Positions 38,388-48,110 of a stretch of 64,000 bases of DNA are shown in pieces; the first letter of the stretch is position 1; every line of letters begins with the position of its first letter. The notes below the pieces were generated by a model. The model was not told the origin of the DNA. It saw nothing but the letters and a program-made list of their open reading frames with translations, and searched no databases. Source of the stretch: Lachnospiraceae bacterium (GTDB lineage Bacteria > Bacillota > Clostridia > Lachnospirales > Lachnospiraceae). The position numbers and the translations under genes are program-made. The stretch covers positions 19,966 through 83,965 of the forward strand of contig JALFLM010000181.1 in assembly GCA_022774705.1 (NCBI GenBank), in the 5' to 3' direction.

Positions 38388-40969
38388 TTCTGGCCTGTTT
38401 TTTCGCTTTTACAGGCGGGATATTGATTATGAGATATGATGCAGAACACGCCGGTGATGTGTTTTGCAGGATTTGCAGACAGCTGACCGGAGCCGGTACT
38501 GACGGTTCGCGGCTGTCTGCCTTTTTTATATACGGGTTTCTGCTGATGACGCTGTCTGCGGGCTGCTGTGTCTCGATCTGGCTGACATGGAGATTTTTTA
38601 CCGGTACCGGAAGAAATCTTCTGTATGGAACTGTGGCGGGGATCTGTTTTCTGGCAGGTGCTTTTGCCGTGTCAGATGCCATGAAGCAGCCTGTCCTGAC
38701 AGACGGGAACGGAATGGAATGGAGTCTGGAAAAACTGGACGGGGAGCTGGTTCAGGGAATCGGAGTGATCAGACAGATATCAGAAGATGACGGGACGGTT
38801 ACGCTGCTTGTGGATCAGATCCGGCTGTTATCTCCCTGTGAGGGTAAGCTCGGTAAATTGCTTTATCTGGAATATGAAGCGGGTGAATCCGGTTGTGAGG
38901 AATATGAATCAGGGGAATATAGAGCCGGAGAGTCAGAAAACGGAGAATCTGATACGCAGAAAAGACCTGGACAGACAATCCGGTTTGAAGGAATGTATTC
39001 ACAGTATACCCGTGCCACGAATCCGGGTGCTTTTGATTACAGGGAATACTGCAGGAGCATCGGGATTGAAGGATTGGTAACGACGTCAGAGCAGCAGCTG
39101 CAGGTTTTCGGCAGAGGTTCTCTGATTAAATACAGTTTGTGGCGGCTGCGGGAGTTTATCAAACAGCGGATTATCCGGCTGGCACAGCCTGACGATGCAG
39201 GGATTCTGGTCTGCCTGCTTACGGGAGACAAAAGTGAGCTGAATCCTTACTGGAAGGAGCTGTATCAGGAAGGCGGTATTATTCATCTGCTTACCATAAG
39301 CGGGCTTCACATCAGTATTCTGGGGATGGGAGTGTTTCATCTCCTGCGCAGAGGGATTGGAAGTTTTTTCTGGAGCAGTGTGCTGTCGGGAATTCTGACG
39401 GGAACATTCTGTGTGATGGCCGGATCGGGAACCTCCATGGTCCGGGCAATGATCTGTTTTTTCCTGTTTCTGCTGGCCGGATATCTGGGGAGAACTTATG
39501 ATTTTCTCACGGCAGTGGCTGTTTCGGGAATTCTGCTTTTGTGGGAACATCCGCTCCTGCTGTATCAGTCGGGATTTCTCATGACTTGCAGCTGCGTTCT
39601 GGGAATCGGGACTCTGCTTCCGTTGGGAGAACTGATTTTTGTGAGGGATGAACCGGAAGAAAGTCCGGCACCGGAGAAAGAGGAAAAAGATAATGGAGCA
39701 TACGGAAGAACAGATAACGGAGTGAATGGAAGAACAGTGAAATGGAGAATCCGTCTTCAGAAGGCAGTGCTGGGTGCGGTGCTGCTGCAGCTGTCTTCCC
39801 TGCCTGTGGTGCTCTGGTTTCAGGGAAAGATTCCTGTGGCGGGAGCTTTGATCAATCTGATTACGGTACCGTTTATGAGTTTTGTTCTGATATCGGATCT
39901 GCTGGCGGTGGCCGGAAGTCTTGTTTTTATGCCGGCCGGGATATTCTTTTTGGGGACGGCCCATTATATTCTTCGCTGGTATGAGCAGGTCTGCCTGTTT
40001 TTCAGCAATCTGCCGTGCTCCGCTCTGGTTACAGGGCGTCCTTACCGGTGGCAGGTGGTACTCTGGCTTTTGATTCTGTCAGCAGTTTTTGGGGCCGGAT
40101 ACTATCTGGTCATTTACTATCACAGAAAACTGCCCTTTGCTGCAGGACTTCTGCTGCTTCCCTGCGCTGTTTTTCTTCTGCAGCGTTTTCCTGATTCGCA
40201 GCTTCTGATCAGTTATCTCGATGTGGGACAGGGGGACGGAATCGTTGTGGAGCTTCCATATGGGAAAGGGGTTTTCTGTATAGACGGAGGCAGCAGCAGT
40301 CAGAAAAAACTGAAAGAATATGTGTATGAACCATATTTTGATCATGAAGGAATCGCTTCCGTGGACTGCTGGCTGCTGACTCATCCGGATTCCGACCACT
40401 ATTCTGGGATGATTGCCATGCTGGAGGATGGCTTCCCGGTAAAAAAGATCATGATGCCGGCAGTTTTTCAAGACAGCGAGCTGGCAGAGAAAATCAAAGC
40501 ACTGCATCCCGTTGATTATATCGAGGCCGGCAGAAAGATCAAAGCAGGCGGTATTCAATTCGAGATTCTTCACCCCGCAGCCGATTACAGCAGCCCGGAC
40601 GAAAATGATGCTTCTGCGGTGGTTTATCTGCAGTGGAATGATTTTACAGCTTTATTTACCGGAGATATGTCGCTGGAATCGGAGGATGAGGTATTAAGCG
40701 CTCTGAACGGGCGCAGGACGGATGTGCTGAAAGTCGCGCATCATGGCTCGAGAACCGCTACCTCAGAAGAATTCCTTCCGGCAATCGGTGTCCGGACCGC
40801 TGTCCTTTCCTGCGGCGTCAACAACCGGTACGGACACCCGCACAAGGAAGTCGTGGAACGTCTGGAACAGGCAGGAATCGACAGTTACAGAACCAGTACG
40901 GGAGGATGTATTCAGATACGCAGCGACGGAAACGGATATAAAGTGAAGGAATTTCTGAAAGAAGCGTAA
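38384..40969 (+). CDS. comEC: ComEC/Rec2 family DNA internalization protein
   Basis: LTISGLHISILGMG; MBL C-terminus SYLDVGQGDGIVVELPYGKGVFCIDGG, LTHPDSDHYSG; GTGA overlap with GerMN gene. Confidence 0.92.
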   Translation: MILACFFAFTGGILIMRYDAEHAGDVFCRICRQLTGAGTDGSRLSAFFIYGFLLMTLSAGCCVSIWLTWRFFTGTGRNLLYGTVAGICFLAGAFAVSDAMKQPVLTDGNGMEWSLEKLDGELVQGIGVIRQISEDDGTVTLLVDQIRLLSPCEGKLGKLLYLEYEAGESGCEEYESGEYRAGESENGESDTQKRPGQTIRFEGMYSQYTRATNPGAFDYREYCRSIGIEGLVTTSEQQLQVFGRGSLIKYSLWRLREFIKQRIIRLAQPDDAGILVCLLTGDKSELNPYWKELYQEGGIIHLLTISGLHISILGMGVFHLLRRGIGSFFWSSVLSGILTGTFCVMAGSGTSMVRAMICFFLFLLAGYLGRTYDFLTAVAVSGILLLWEHPLLLYQSGFLMTCSCVLGIGTLLPLGELIFVRDEPEESPAPEKEEKDNGAYGRTDNGVNGRTVKWRIRLQKAVLGAVLLQLSSLPVVLWFQGKIPVAGALINLITVPFMSFVLISDLLAVAGSLVFMPAGIFFLGTAHYILRWYEQVCLFFSNLPCSALVTGRPYRWQVVLWLLILSAVFGAGYYLVIYYHRKLPFAAGLLLLPCAVFLLQRFPDSQLLISYLDVGQGDGIVVELPYGKGVFCIDGGSSSQKKLKEYVYEPYFDHEGIASVDCWLLTHPDSDHYSGMIAMLEDGFPVKKIMMPAVFQDSELAEKIKALHPVDYIEAGRKIKAGGIQFEILHPAADYSSPDENDASAVVYLQWNDFTALFTGDMSLESEDEVLSALNGRRTDVLKVAHHGSRTATSEEFLPAIGVRTAVLSCGVNNRYGHPHKEVVERLEQAGIDSYRTSTGGCIQIRSDGNGYKVKEFLKEA

Positions 40970-41043
40970 TCTATTAATATGATGCAGGAAACGTAAAAAA
41001 GAAAAAGTGGAATAACATATAACATAATAGAACACACAGAAGT

Positions 41044-41099
41044 AAAGCGGGGATGAACGTATATTACGAAGTTTATAATCTATACGGTTCATCCCCTTT
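41044..41099. terminator. Bidirectional-type terminator between comEC and AAA-ATPase_like gene
   Basis: AAAGCGGGGATGAAC ... GTTCATCCCCTTT. Confidence 0.8.
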
Positions 41100-41113
41100 G
41101 CCATGGGAAAGTT

Positions 41114-42811
41114 TTATTGCAGCATGACCATGCAGCGTTTATGATAGCAGGCAATTCCGTATTTCAGAATGGTCGTCATGCCATCATCAATCAGGCTTTC
41201 AGCATAATTTCTGTTTTCAATCTGATTCAGGGCTTCCTCACATCCGGTTTTCAGAGCTCCGTTTTCACCGTATTTTACCTCAATAATGATGCCGATGCTT
41301 TCCTCTTCAATTTCAATCAGGATGTCGCTGTATCCGTCTCCCGATTCGGCATTTGACCATACATCCCAGTCGTCCATATGCGCAAACAGCCCGAGAAGAA
41401 TGCCATGATAAAAATTTTCTTTTTTTGAATGAGGAACGCTGGTGTCACGGATACTGATGGTTTTCTTCAGGTAAGCGTTGAACATCGCTTCAATTGTTTC
41501 TGTATCGGCCTTTTTAAATGCCGTGCAGAAAGCGTTAAGGGCGGGCATATCCTTTGCAGTAATTTCAGAAAACCACTCTTTGATCTGTATAATAAAAATC
41601 TGACGGATTTCCTGATTGGGAATTCTCAGCAAATATTCATATTCATCATCTGTTTCCTGGCGGGTCAGATAGCCCGTAGTAAACAGGATACTCCACAAAT
41701 GGTCAATGGATTTGTCCAGATCCTCATAAGTCAGTTCCTGATGAATTTCTTTTCGGACGGACTCTCCTGCAATCAGTTTTTCCAGTTCATTCTGAGTTTT
41801 TCTTGTTGCTTTGTTGATGAAGCGTTTTACAATACTGTTGCTGCTTGTGTTGATCCAGTATGATTTGGGCTTCACGGACGGATTCACGCAGGCTTCATCG
41901 CAGAAACTGATTACATCCCAGGGGCAATAAACCGCAACATTGCCAAACAGATAGCCGTCATACCACTCTCTGACGTCTTCATAACGTTCCGATAAATCAT
42001 AGTAGGACAGAAGTTTTCTTACATCGCCGTCGGTAAATCCAAAATACTCATCGTAACGAACATCTGTCACCGTAAGCACCTTCATATTGTTCAGGCCTGT
42101 GAAGATACTTTCTTTCGAGATTCTGAGACATCCTGTGAGAACAGCAAAGTACAGACTGTCATTGCCTTTCAGTGCCATGCTGAACATATTGCGGATCAGA
42201 GAAACCATTTCGGGATAATAATGATTCTGAAACGCTTTGTCCAGTGGAACGTCATACTCGTCTATCAGGATAAGAACCCTGTGGTCATAATGTTTTGAAA
42301 GGAGAAAAGAAAGCGTTCGCAGACCTGCTTCAAGCGCATCAGCCGGCATGGAAAATATGGTATTCTGCTTTTCATCCACTTTTATAAGCTGTGTATACAT
42401 TTTTTTCTCTTCCTCTGAAAGACTGCTGCTTTCCAGAAGAAACTGAAAACGCAGAGCTTCTCTGCCGATGATATTGCGTATGGAAGCAAGGGCTGCCTGA
42501 AATGTCATTCCTCCTGCATCTTTCAGACTGATGGAGATGACTGGGAACTGTCCCATATACTGCTCGCATAATTCTTTTTCACGGGAAATATTTAATCCGT
42601 CAAATACCTTTTTATCATGACCGATTTCAAAAAAACACTGAAGCATACTCATATTCAGCGTTTTGCCGAATCTCCGGGGGCGGGTAAATAAATTGACTTT
42701 GCCCCAGTTTGAGAGCAATTCTGTGATCAATACAGTTTTATCCACATAATAAAAATCTTCGCGTATGATTTTTTCAAAATTATCAATTCCAACCGGTAGT
42801 TTCTTTTTCAT
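41114..42811 (-). CDS. AAA-ATPase_like / PD-(D/E)XK nuclease superfamily protein (PF09820/PF08011 type)
   Basis: PVGIDNFEKIIREDFYYVDKTVLITELLSNWGKVNLFTRPRRFGKTLNMSML; C-terminal IGIIIEVKYGENG (PD-(D/E)XK). Confidence 0.9.
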   Translation of the reverse strand: MKKKLPVGIDNFEKIIREDFYYVDKTVLITELLSNWGKVNLFTRPRRFGKTLNMSMLQCFFEIGHDKKVFDGLNISREKELCEQYMGQFPVISISLKDAGGMTFQAALASIRNIIGREALRFQFLLESSSLSEEEKKMYTQLIKVDEKQNTIFSMPADALEAGLRTLSFLLSKHYDHRVLILIDEYDVPLDKAFQNHYYPEMVSLIRNMFSMALKGNDSLYFAVLTGCLRISKESIFTGLNNMKVLTVTDVRYDEYFGFTDGDVRKLLSYYDLSERYEDVREWYDGYLFGNVAVYCPWDVISFCDEACVNPSVKPKSYWINTSSNSIVKRFINKATRKTQNELEKLIAGESVRKEIHQELTYEDLDKSIDHLWSILFTTGYLTRQETDDEYEYLLRIPNQEIRQIFIIQIKEWFSEITAKDMPALNAFCTAFKKADTETIEAMFNAYLKKTISIRDTSVPHSKKENFYHGILLGLFAHMDDWDVWSNAESGDGYSDILIEIEEESIGIIIEVKYGENGALKTGCEEALNQIENRNYAESLIDDGMTTILKYGIACYHKRCMVMLQ

Positions 42812-43043
42812 AGCATTGTCCTTTCCGGTGCATTTATTTTGATATAAAACAGATGCATCTATTATATCATGCATAAAAAATGCAGACAAGAAAATCTGCC
42901 TTAAAGATCACATTTCTTCGGTCGAAGCTCTGATCAGCAATTTCAGCTGTTGACTTTGCGGATTATAAATTTATAATCGTATTTATAACAGAGCAGGAAA
43001 TGAGTTTGTGAAATCTGCTCAAAACAGCAAAAAGGGGAATATA

Positions 43044-44462
43044 ATGGGAAATTTATTGAGAAACTGTTTTACATGGATTGCAGAGAATCACCGGCTGAAG
43101 CGGTTTTCGGATGAGGATTTTCAATTCAGCTCAGCATTTCCGAAAAAACTGGGGTATAAATGTGATCCCGTAGGATGGTGTACGATTCACGATGTGACAG
43201 ATGCGCAGCTGGAGAGGATTTTTCGCGAGGCACATGATGCGGGTGCTTCTGTCCGGGCATATTATGACTGCTTTCTGGATAAACATATGTCTGCTGAGTG
43301 GTACGTAATGGAGGGGAAATATTTAGATGATCCGGCTTCAGAGAGTATTCTGTGCGACGGAAAGGAATGGAATCTGGATGTGATTTCCGCATACAGAATC
43401 TCTCCGGTCACCCGGGTTCTTATATCCGACCTGTTTATAATGGTACAGCAGCCGGTTATGGAAGTGTTTTCAGAAGAAGGATTTACCGGAGCTGATTTTA
43501 TGTGGGTGCGTGATAGAGGAAAATACGAAGGAAAACAGTACTTCCAGCTTCTTCCCCAAAAGATGATTCCCTGGTATTATACTGCGGATGGACATTTTAA
43601 CGTGTACAGCGATACGGGTTCGAAGAGGAAAGCAGCGTTTCGGAAGAAGATCGGGCAGATTGATTCCACAGCAGAGCTGATATGGAAAAATACTTCTGAA
43701 GTTATGGGTTCATTTCCCATGGCCGTTTCCCGAAAGGTTCTGCCGGATACGGATACAGCAGCAGTTTGTGTACAGGACCGGATGGGAGATGTCATTTCAG
43801 CAGGAGTTCTGGTTCGTAAAAAGGTAAGGGATTGTCTGGTGGACAGAAAGCTGCTTTCGCCCGGGGATTTTTCACCTGTGGTGGTTGTAAATGATAATGA
43901 ACAGATTGATGAATGTATGGGAGCGTTGAAGGAAGAGTGGAATAATACATTTATAAAAGGCTATTTCCGGGAGGAATGCACACAATGGGAAATACCGGAA
44001 GAACTGATACAGCATTACCGGAGTCTGTACGAATCCCACCGGAAAAAGCAGCGCCCCCGGTATGAAATCACGGAGAAAAAGGCAGTGGCGCTGATGAAGC
44101 AATGCAAAAAAGAAGAGCCCAAAGCCTGGCGAAAGCCTCTGCCCGCCAAACAGGCAGAGCAGCTGCCCGATCTCAGACTCCTTCCCTATTACCGTGTATC
44201 CAACGGCGGTTATCCGGGAAGTGAGTATCACTATTATTCCACGGATGAACTCAGAAAGGAAACAGAAGAATTCCGGCAGCGGCAGGCTGAGGAAAATTTC
44301 TCAATACAGGATGCCGTACTGTTTGGAGATACTGCAGACGGGGAATATATTCTGTTGTCCCAGGATGGACATGTTATACGATATGCCATGGGAGATCCGG
44401 ATCCTGTACAGGAATGGGAGAATCTGCAGACATTTTTTTATGAAGCACTGGCGGAGGGTTAA
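43044..44462 (+). CDS. Hypothetical protein, possible immunity-type (C-terminal SUKH/SMI1-like)
   Basis: C-terminus DAVLFGDTADGEYILLSQDGHVIRYAMGDPDPVQEWENLQTFFYEAL resembles SUKH domains; middle VLISDLFIMVQQPVMEVFSEEGFTGADFMWV resembles DUF1629-type immunity proteins (by eye). Confidence 0.5.
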   Translation: MGNLLRNCFTWIAENHRLKRFSDEDFQFSSAFPKKLGYKCDPVGWCTIHDVTDAQLERIFREAHDAGASVRAYYDCFLDKHMSAEWYVMEGKYLDDPASESILCDGKEWNLDVISAYRISPVTRVLISDLFIMVQQPVMEVFSEEGFTGADFMWVRDRGKYEGKQYFQLLPQKMIPWYYTADGHFNVYSDTGSKRKAAFRKKIGQIDSTAELIWKNTSEVMGSFPMAVSRKVLPDTDTAAVCVQDRMGDVISAGVLVRKKVRDCLVDRKLLSPGDFSPVVVVNDNEQIDECMGALKEEWNNTFIKGYFREECTQWEIPEELIQHYRSLYESHRKKQRPRYEITEKKAVALMKQCKKEEPKAWRKPLPAKQAEQLPDLRLLPYYRVSNGGYPGSEYHYYSTDELRKETEEFRQRQAEENFSIQDAVLFGDTADGEYILLSQDGHVIRYAMGDPDPVQEWENLQTFFYEALAEG

Positions 44463-44481
44463 ATGCTTTCCGAAATTCCGG

Positions 44482-44510
44482 TTGCACAATTCGTTCTTTT
44501 CGTTTATAAT
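44482..44510 (+). promoter_or_regulatory. Promoter (TTGCAC-17-TATAAT) for rsmE-iscS-thiI region
   Basis: -35 44482-44487, -10 44505-44510. Confidence 0.7.
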
Positions 44511-44614
44511 ATACTGGTTTTACCTTATTCAAAACAGTTCAGCAGGAGCTGATCTGCTGTTTCATGTGCGCCCGGCGGCGCACGTTTCCAATTGACAGAC
44601 CGTGGGAGGAGAAT

Positions 44615-45457
44615 ATGTTTCGTTTTTTTGTGGCGCCGGAGCAGATTGCCGGAGATCACATCACTGTGACCGGAGACGATGTGAATCATATGAAAAATGT
44701 GCTTCGTATGAAGCCGGGTGAGAGAGTCCGGATCAGCAACGGTACAGATGAGGATTATTTCTGTACGATTGAGTCTCTGGAGGAGGAAGCGGTGCTGCTG
44801 CATGTGGACAGCAGAGAGCAGTCTTCCATTGAGCTGCCTGTGCAGATCTATCTGTTTCAGGGGCTGCCCAAGTCAGACAAGATGGAGCTGATCATTCAGA
44901 AAGCGGTGGAGCTGGGTGCGTATGGTATTGTACCGGTTTCCATGAAACGATCCGTGGTGAAGCTGGACAGCAAAAAAGCGGCTGCGAAGGTGAAACGGTG
45001 GAATGCCATTGCAGAAAGTGCTGCCAAGCAGAGCGGCCGCATGGTGATTCCTCAGGTACAGATGCCGGTGACATTTGCTCAGGCAGTGGAGCAGGCGTCA
45101 GACATGGACTGCAAACTTCTGCCTTATGAAAATGAAGAAGGTATGGACGGAGTCCGAAGGATTCTGGGAGAACTGGCAGAGCAGGTGAAGAAACGCATCG
45201 GAGAGCGGCAGCGCAGCCGGGAGCAGCAGTGCAGTCCGAAGCAGCAGGCGGCTTCATCCGAAAGCGGTGTGCTCTCTGCAGACAAGCCGTTTCGCATCGG
45301 TATTTTCATCGGCCCCGAGGGCGGTTTTGAACCGGCGGAGGTGGAGCTTGCCGTGAAAGATGGCTGGCAGCGGATTTCCCTGGGCAGACGGATTCTGCGG
45401 ACGGAGACGGCGGGTATGGCTCTGCTGTCGGTACTGGTATATCTGCTGGAACCGTAA
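44615..45457 (+). CDS. rsmE: 16S rRNA (uracil1498-N3)-methyltransferase RsmE
   Basis: FRFFVAPEQIAGDHITVTGDDVNHMKNVLRMKPGE; GIFIGPEGGFEPAEVELA; LGRRILRTETAGMALLSVL. Confidence 0.93.
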   Translation: MFRFFVAPEQIAGDHITVTGDDVNHMKNVLRMKPGERVRISNGTDEDYFCTIESLEEEAVLLHVDSREQSSIELPVQIYLFQGLPKSDKMELIIQKAVELGAYGIVPVSMKRSVVKLDSKKAAAKVKRWNAIAESAAKQSGRMVIPQVQMPVTFAQAVEQASDMDCKLLPYENEEGMDGVRRILGELAEQVKKRIGERQRSREQQCSPKQQAASSESGVLSADKPFRIGIFIGPEGGFEPAEVELAVKDGWQRISLGRRILRTETAGMALLSVLVYLLEP

Positions 45458-45531
45458 CCAGCCGCATGACAGCGAATAAAATATATTAGCGGATAAATGA
45501 TAGATACAGTCTGCAGACTGGAGGAATAGTG

Positions 45532-46686
45532 ATGGAAGCATATCTGGATAATTCAGCGACAACCTGTGCCTTCGCGCGGGTATGTGATATTATGATGAAG
45601 ACCATGTCGGAGGACTACGGCAATCCTTCTTCCCTGCATTCAAAAGGATTCCATGCGGAGCATTATGTCAATGAAGCAAGGGAGGCAGTGGCGAAAAGCC
45701 TTCGCGTCAGCGATCGCGAGATTATATTTACCTCCGGCGGTACCGAGTCGAACAATATGGCACTGATCGGCTGTGCCATGGCCAATAAGAGAAAAGGCAA
45801 CCATCTGATCACCACGGTGTTCGAACATGCATCGGTGGGCAATACCATGCGTTTTCTGGAGGAACAGGGGTTTCGCGTGACATATCTGCCTGTGGATCAT
45901 GAGGGAACTGTTTCTCTGAAGGCTCTGGAGGAGGCAATCTGCCCCGAAACGATTCTTGTTTCCGTGATGTATGTGAACAATGAGATCGGGGCGGTGCAGC
46001 CCATTGAGGAGATTGCAAAAATCATCCGGAGAAAGAAACCGGATATTCTGTTTCATGTGGATGCCATTCAGGCTTTCGGAAAGTATGTGATCCGGCCCGG
46101 ACGGCAGGGAATCGATCTTCTGTCGGTCAGCGGACACAAGATTCACGGCCCCAAGGGAACGGGATTTTTGTATGTTAGAGACAAGGTGAAGATCAAACCG
46201 ATTATTTTCGGCGGCGAGCAGCAGCACGGCATGCGTTCCGGAACAGAGAATGTGCCCGGGATTGCCGGCCTTGGGGAAGCTGTGAAAGAGATTTACAAAG
46301 ATCATAATGCAAGAGTGGCCGGTATGTATGAACTGAAAAAACTGTTTGTGGAACAGCTGGCGGATCTGGACGGAATCGTGATCAACGGGCAGCCTCTGAT
46401 GAAGGGGGCGCCGCACATTGTCAGTGTCAGCTTCCGGGGAGTCAGAAGCGAGGTACTGCTTCATGCACTGGAGGAACGGGGCATCTATGTGTCGGCAGGT
46501 TCGGCATGCTCTTCCAATCATCCGGCAGTCAGCGGAACGCTGAAGAGCATCGGTGTGGAAAAGGATCTTCTGGATTCCACTCTCCGGTTCAGTTTCAGCA
46601 TTTTTACCACGGCGGATGAAATTCGCTACGCTGCAGATACTTTAAAAGAACTGGTTCCCGTACTGCGCAGATTCCGCAGAGGATGA
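45532..46686 (+). CDS. Cysteine desulfurase (IscS/NifS family)
   Basis: AYLDNSATTCAFARV; FTSGGTESNNMALIG; LLSVSGHKIHGPKGTGFLYVRD; SAGSACSS active-site region. Confidence 0.94.
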   Translation: MEAYLDNSATTCAFARVCDIMMKTMSEDYGNPSSLHSKGFHAEHYVNEAREAVAKSLRVSDREIIFTSGGTESNNMALIGCAMANKRKGNHLITTVFEHASVGNTMRFLEEQGFRVTYLPVDHEGTVSLKALEEAICPETILVSVMYVNNEIGAVQPIEEIAKIIRRKKPDILFHVDAIQAFGKYVIRPGRQGIDLLSVSGHKIHGPKGTGFLYVRDKVKIKPIIFGGEQQHGMRSGTENVPGIAGLGEAVKEIYKDHNARVAGMYELKKLFVEQLADLDGIVINGQPLMKGAPHIVSVSFRGVRSEVLLHALEERGIYVSAGSACSSNHPAVSGTLKSIGVEKDLLDSTLRFSFSIFTTADEIRYAADTLKELVPVLRRFRRG

Positions 46687-46708
46687 TGCGGTGCGGGGAC
46701 ACTGCGCG

Positions 46709-46777
46709 GACTGCAGATGATTGGATTGCAGATGATGGACTACAGATGATTGGATTGTAGACGATGGACTACAGATG
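46709..46777 (+). repeat. 29-bp tandem duplication upstream of thiI
   Basis: GACTGCAGATGATTGGATTGCAGATGATG / GACTACAGATGATTGGATTGTAGACGATG / GACTACAGATG. Confidence 0.93.
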
Positions 46778-46822
46778 TTTATTGATGCTATTGATGACCA
46801 GAGAGAAGGAATGGAGATCAGG

Positions 46823-48016
46823 ATGAAATTTCATGCTTTTTTAATTAAATATGCAGAAATCGGTATCAAGGGCAAGAACCGGTATCTGTTTGAAGATGCA
46901 CTGATGAAGCAGATCCGCCGTGCATTAAGACGAATTGACGGATCTTTCAGCGTATGCAAGGAAGACGGCCGCATTTATGTAATGGCGGAAAATGATGATT
47001 TTGATGAAGAGGATGTGTATGAAGCCCTGCAGCATGTGTTTGGTATTCAGGGTATCTGTCCCATGCTGCAGGTTGAAGATGAGGGTTGGGAGAAGCTCTG
47101 TGAGACGGTTGTTTCCTATATGAAGGAAACCTACGGTCAGGAGCAGTACAGCTTCAAAGTGCAGGCACGTCGTGCCAGAAAGAATTACCCTTTCAATTCC
47201 AATGAGATCTGCCGCAATATGGGTGAGGTGATCCTGAATCAGGTTCCCGGTGTCCATGTGGATGTTCACAATCCGGATGTGATGCTGCATATTGAGATCC
47301 GCCAGAAGATTAATATTTACTCAAAGACGGTAAAAGGCCCCGGCGGTATGCCCGTGGGTACCAATGGCAAGGCCATGCTTCTGCTTTCCGGCGGTATTGA
47401 CAGCCCGGTGGCAGGCTATATGATCGCCAAGCGCGGTGTTGTGATCGATGCGGTTTACTTCCATGCACCGCCGTACACCAGCGAGCGTGCAAAGCAGAAA
47501 GTCATTGATCTGGCGAAGGAAGTGGCTGCCTACGCAGGTCCTGTCAATCTGCATATTGTGAATTTCACGGATATTCAGCTGGCGATTTATGAGAAGTGCC
47601 CTCACGATGAGCTTACGATCATCATGAGACGCTATATGATGAAGATTGCCCAGGACCTGGCGGTTAAGACAGGCTGTCTGGGTCTGATTACGGGAGAGAG
47701 CATCGGACAGGTTGCTTCCCAGACCATGCAGTCCATGGCAGTTACCAATGAGGTCTGTGAACTGCCGGTTTACCGTCCGCTGGTAGGTTTTGACAAACAG
47801 GACATTGTGGAAATCTCCCAGCAGATCGGTACGTTTGAAACATCGATCCTTCCCTATGAGGACTGCTGTACCATTTTTGTGGCCAAACATCCCGTCACAA
47901 AGCCCAATCTGAACATCATCAAACGCTCGGAACGGAATCTGGAAGGTGTTATCGAGCCTCTTTATGAAGCTGCTATGAATACGGTGGAAACAGTATGGTG
48001 TGAAAGCGAACGGTAG
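46823..48016 (+). CDS. thiI: tRNA uracil 4-sulfurtransferase ThiI
   Basis: THUMP domain; LLLSGGIDSPVAGYMIAKRGV; paired with cysteine desulfurase. Confidence 0.94.
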   Translation: MKFHAFLIKYAEIGIKGKNRYLFEDALMKQIRRALRRIDGSFSVCKEDGRIYVMAENDDFDEEDVYEALQHVFGIQGICPMLQVEDEGWEKLCETVVSYMKETYGQEQYSFKVQARRARKNYPFNSNEICRNMGEVILNQVPGVHVDVHNPDVMLHIEIRQKINIYSKTVKGPGGMPVGTNGKAMLLLSGGIDSPVAGYMIAKRGVVIDAVYFHAPPYTSERAKQKVIDLAKEVAAYAGPVNLHIVNFTDIQLAIYEKCPHDELTIIMRRYMMKIAQDLAVKTGCLGLITGESIGQVASQTMQSMAVTNEVCELPVYRPLVGFDKQDIVEISQQIGTFETSILPYEDCCTIFVAKHPVTKPNLNIIKRSERNLEGVIEPLYEAAMNTVETVWCESER

Positions 48017-48036
48017 CGGCAGCAGTTCGGAGCCGG

Positions 48037-48073
48037 CAAAAGGGGATGCCCTTTCGGACACCCCCTTTTGTGT
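48037..48073. terminator. Intrinsic terminator at thiI / HPr-like convergent junction
   Basis: CAAAAGGGG ... CCCCCTTTTG. Confidence 0.75.
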
Positions 48074-48110
48074 TTGTGAAGAATAGCATTTGGATGATTC
48101 GGCCGCCGGA

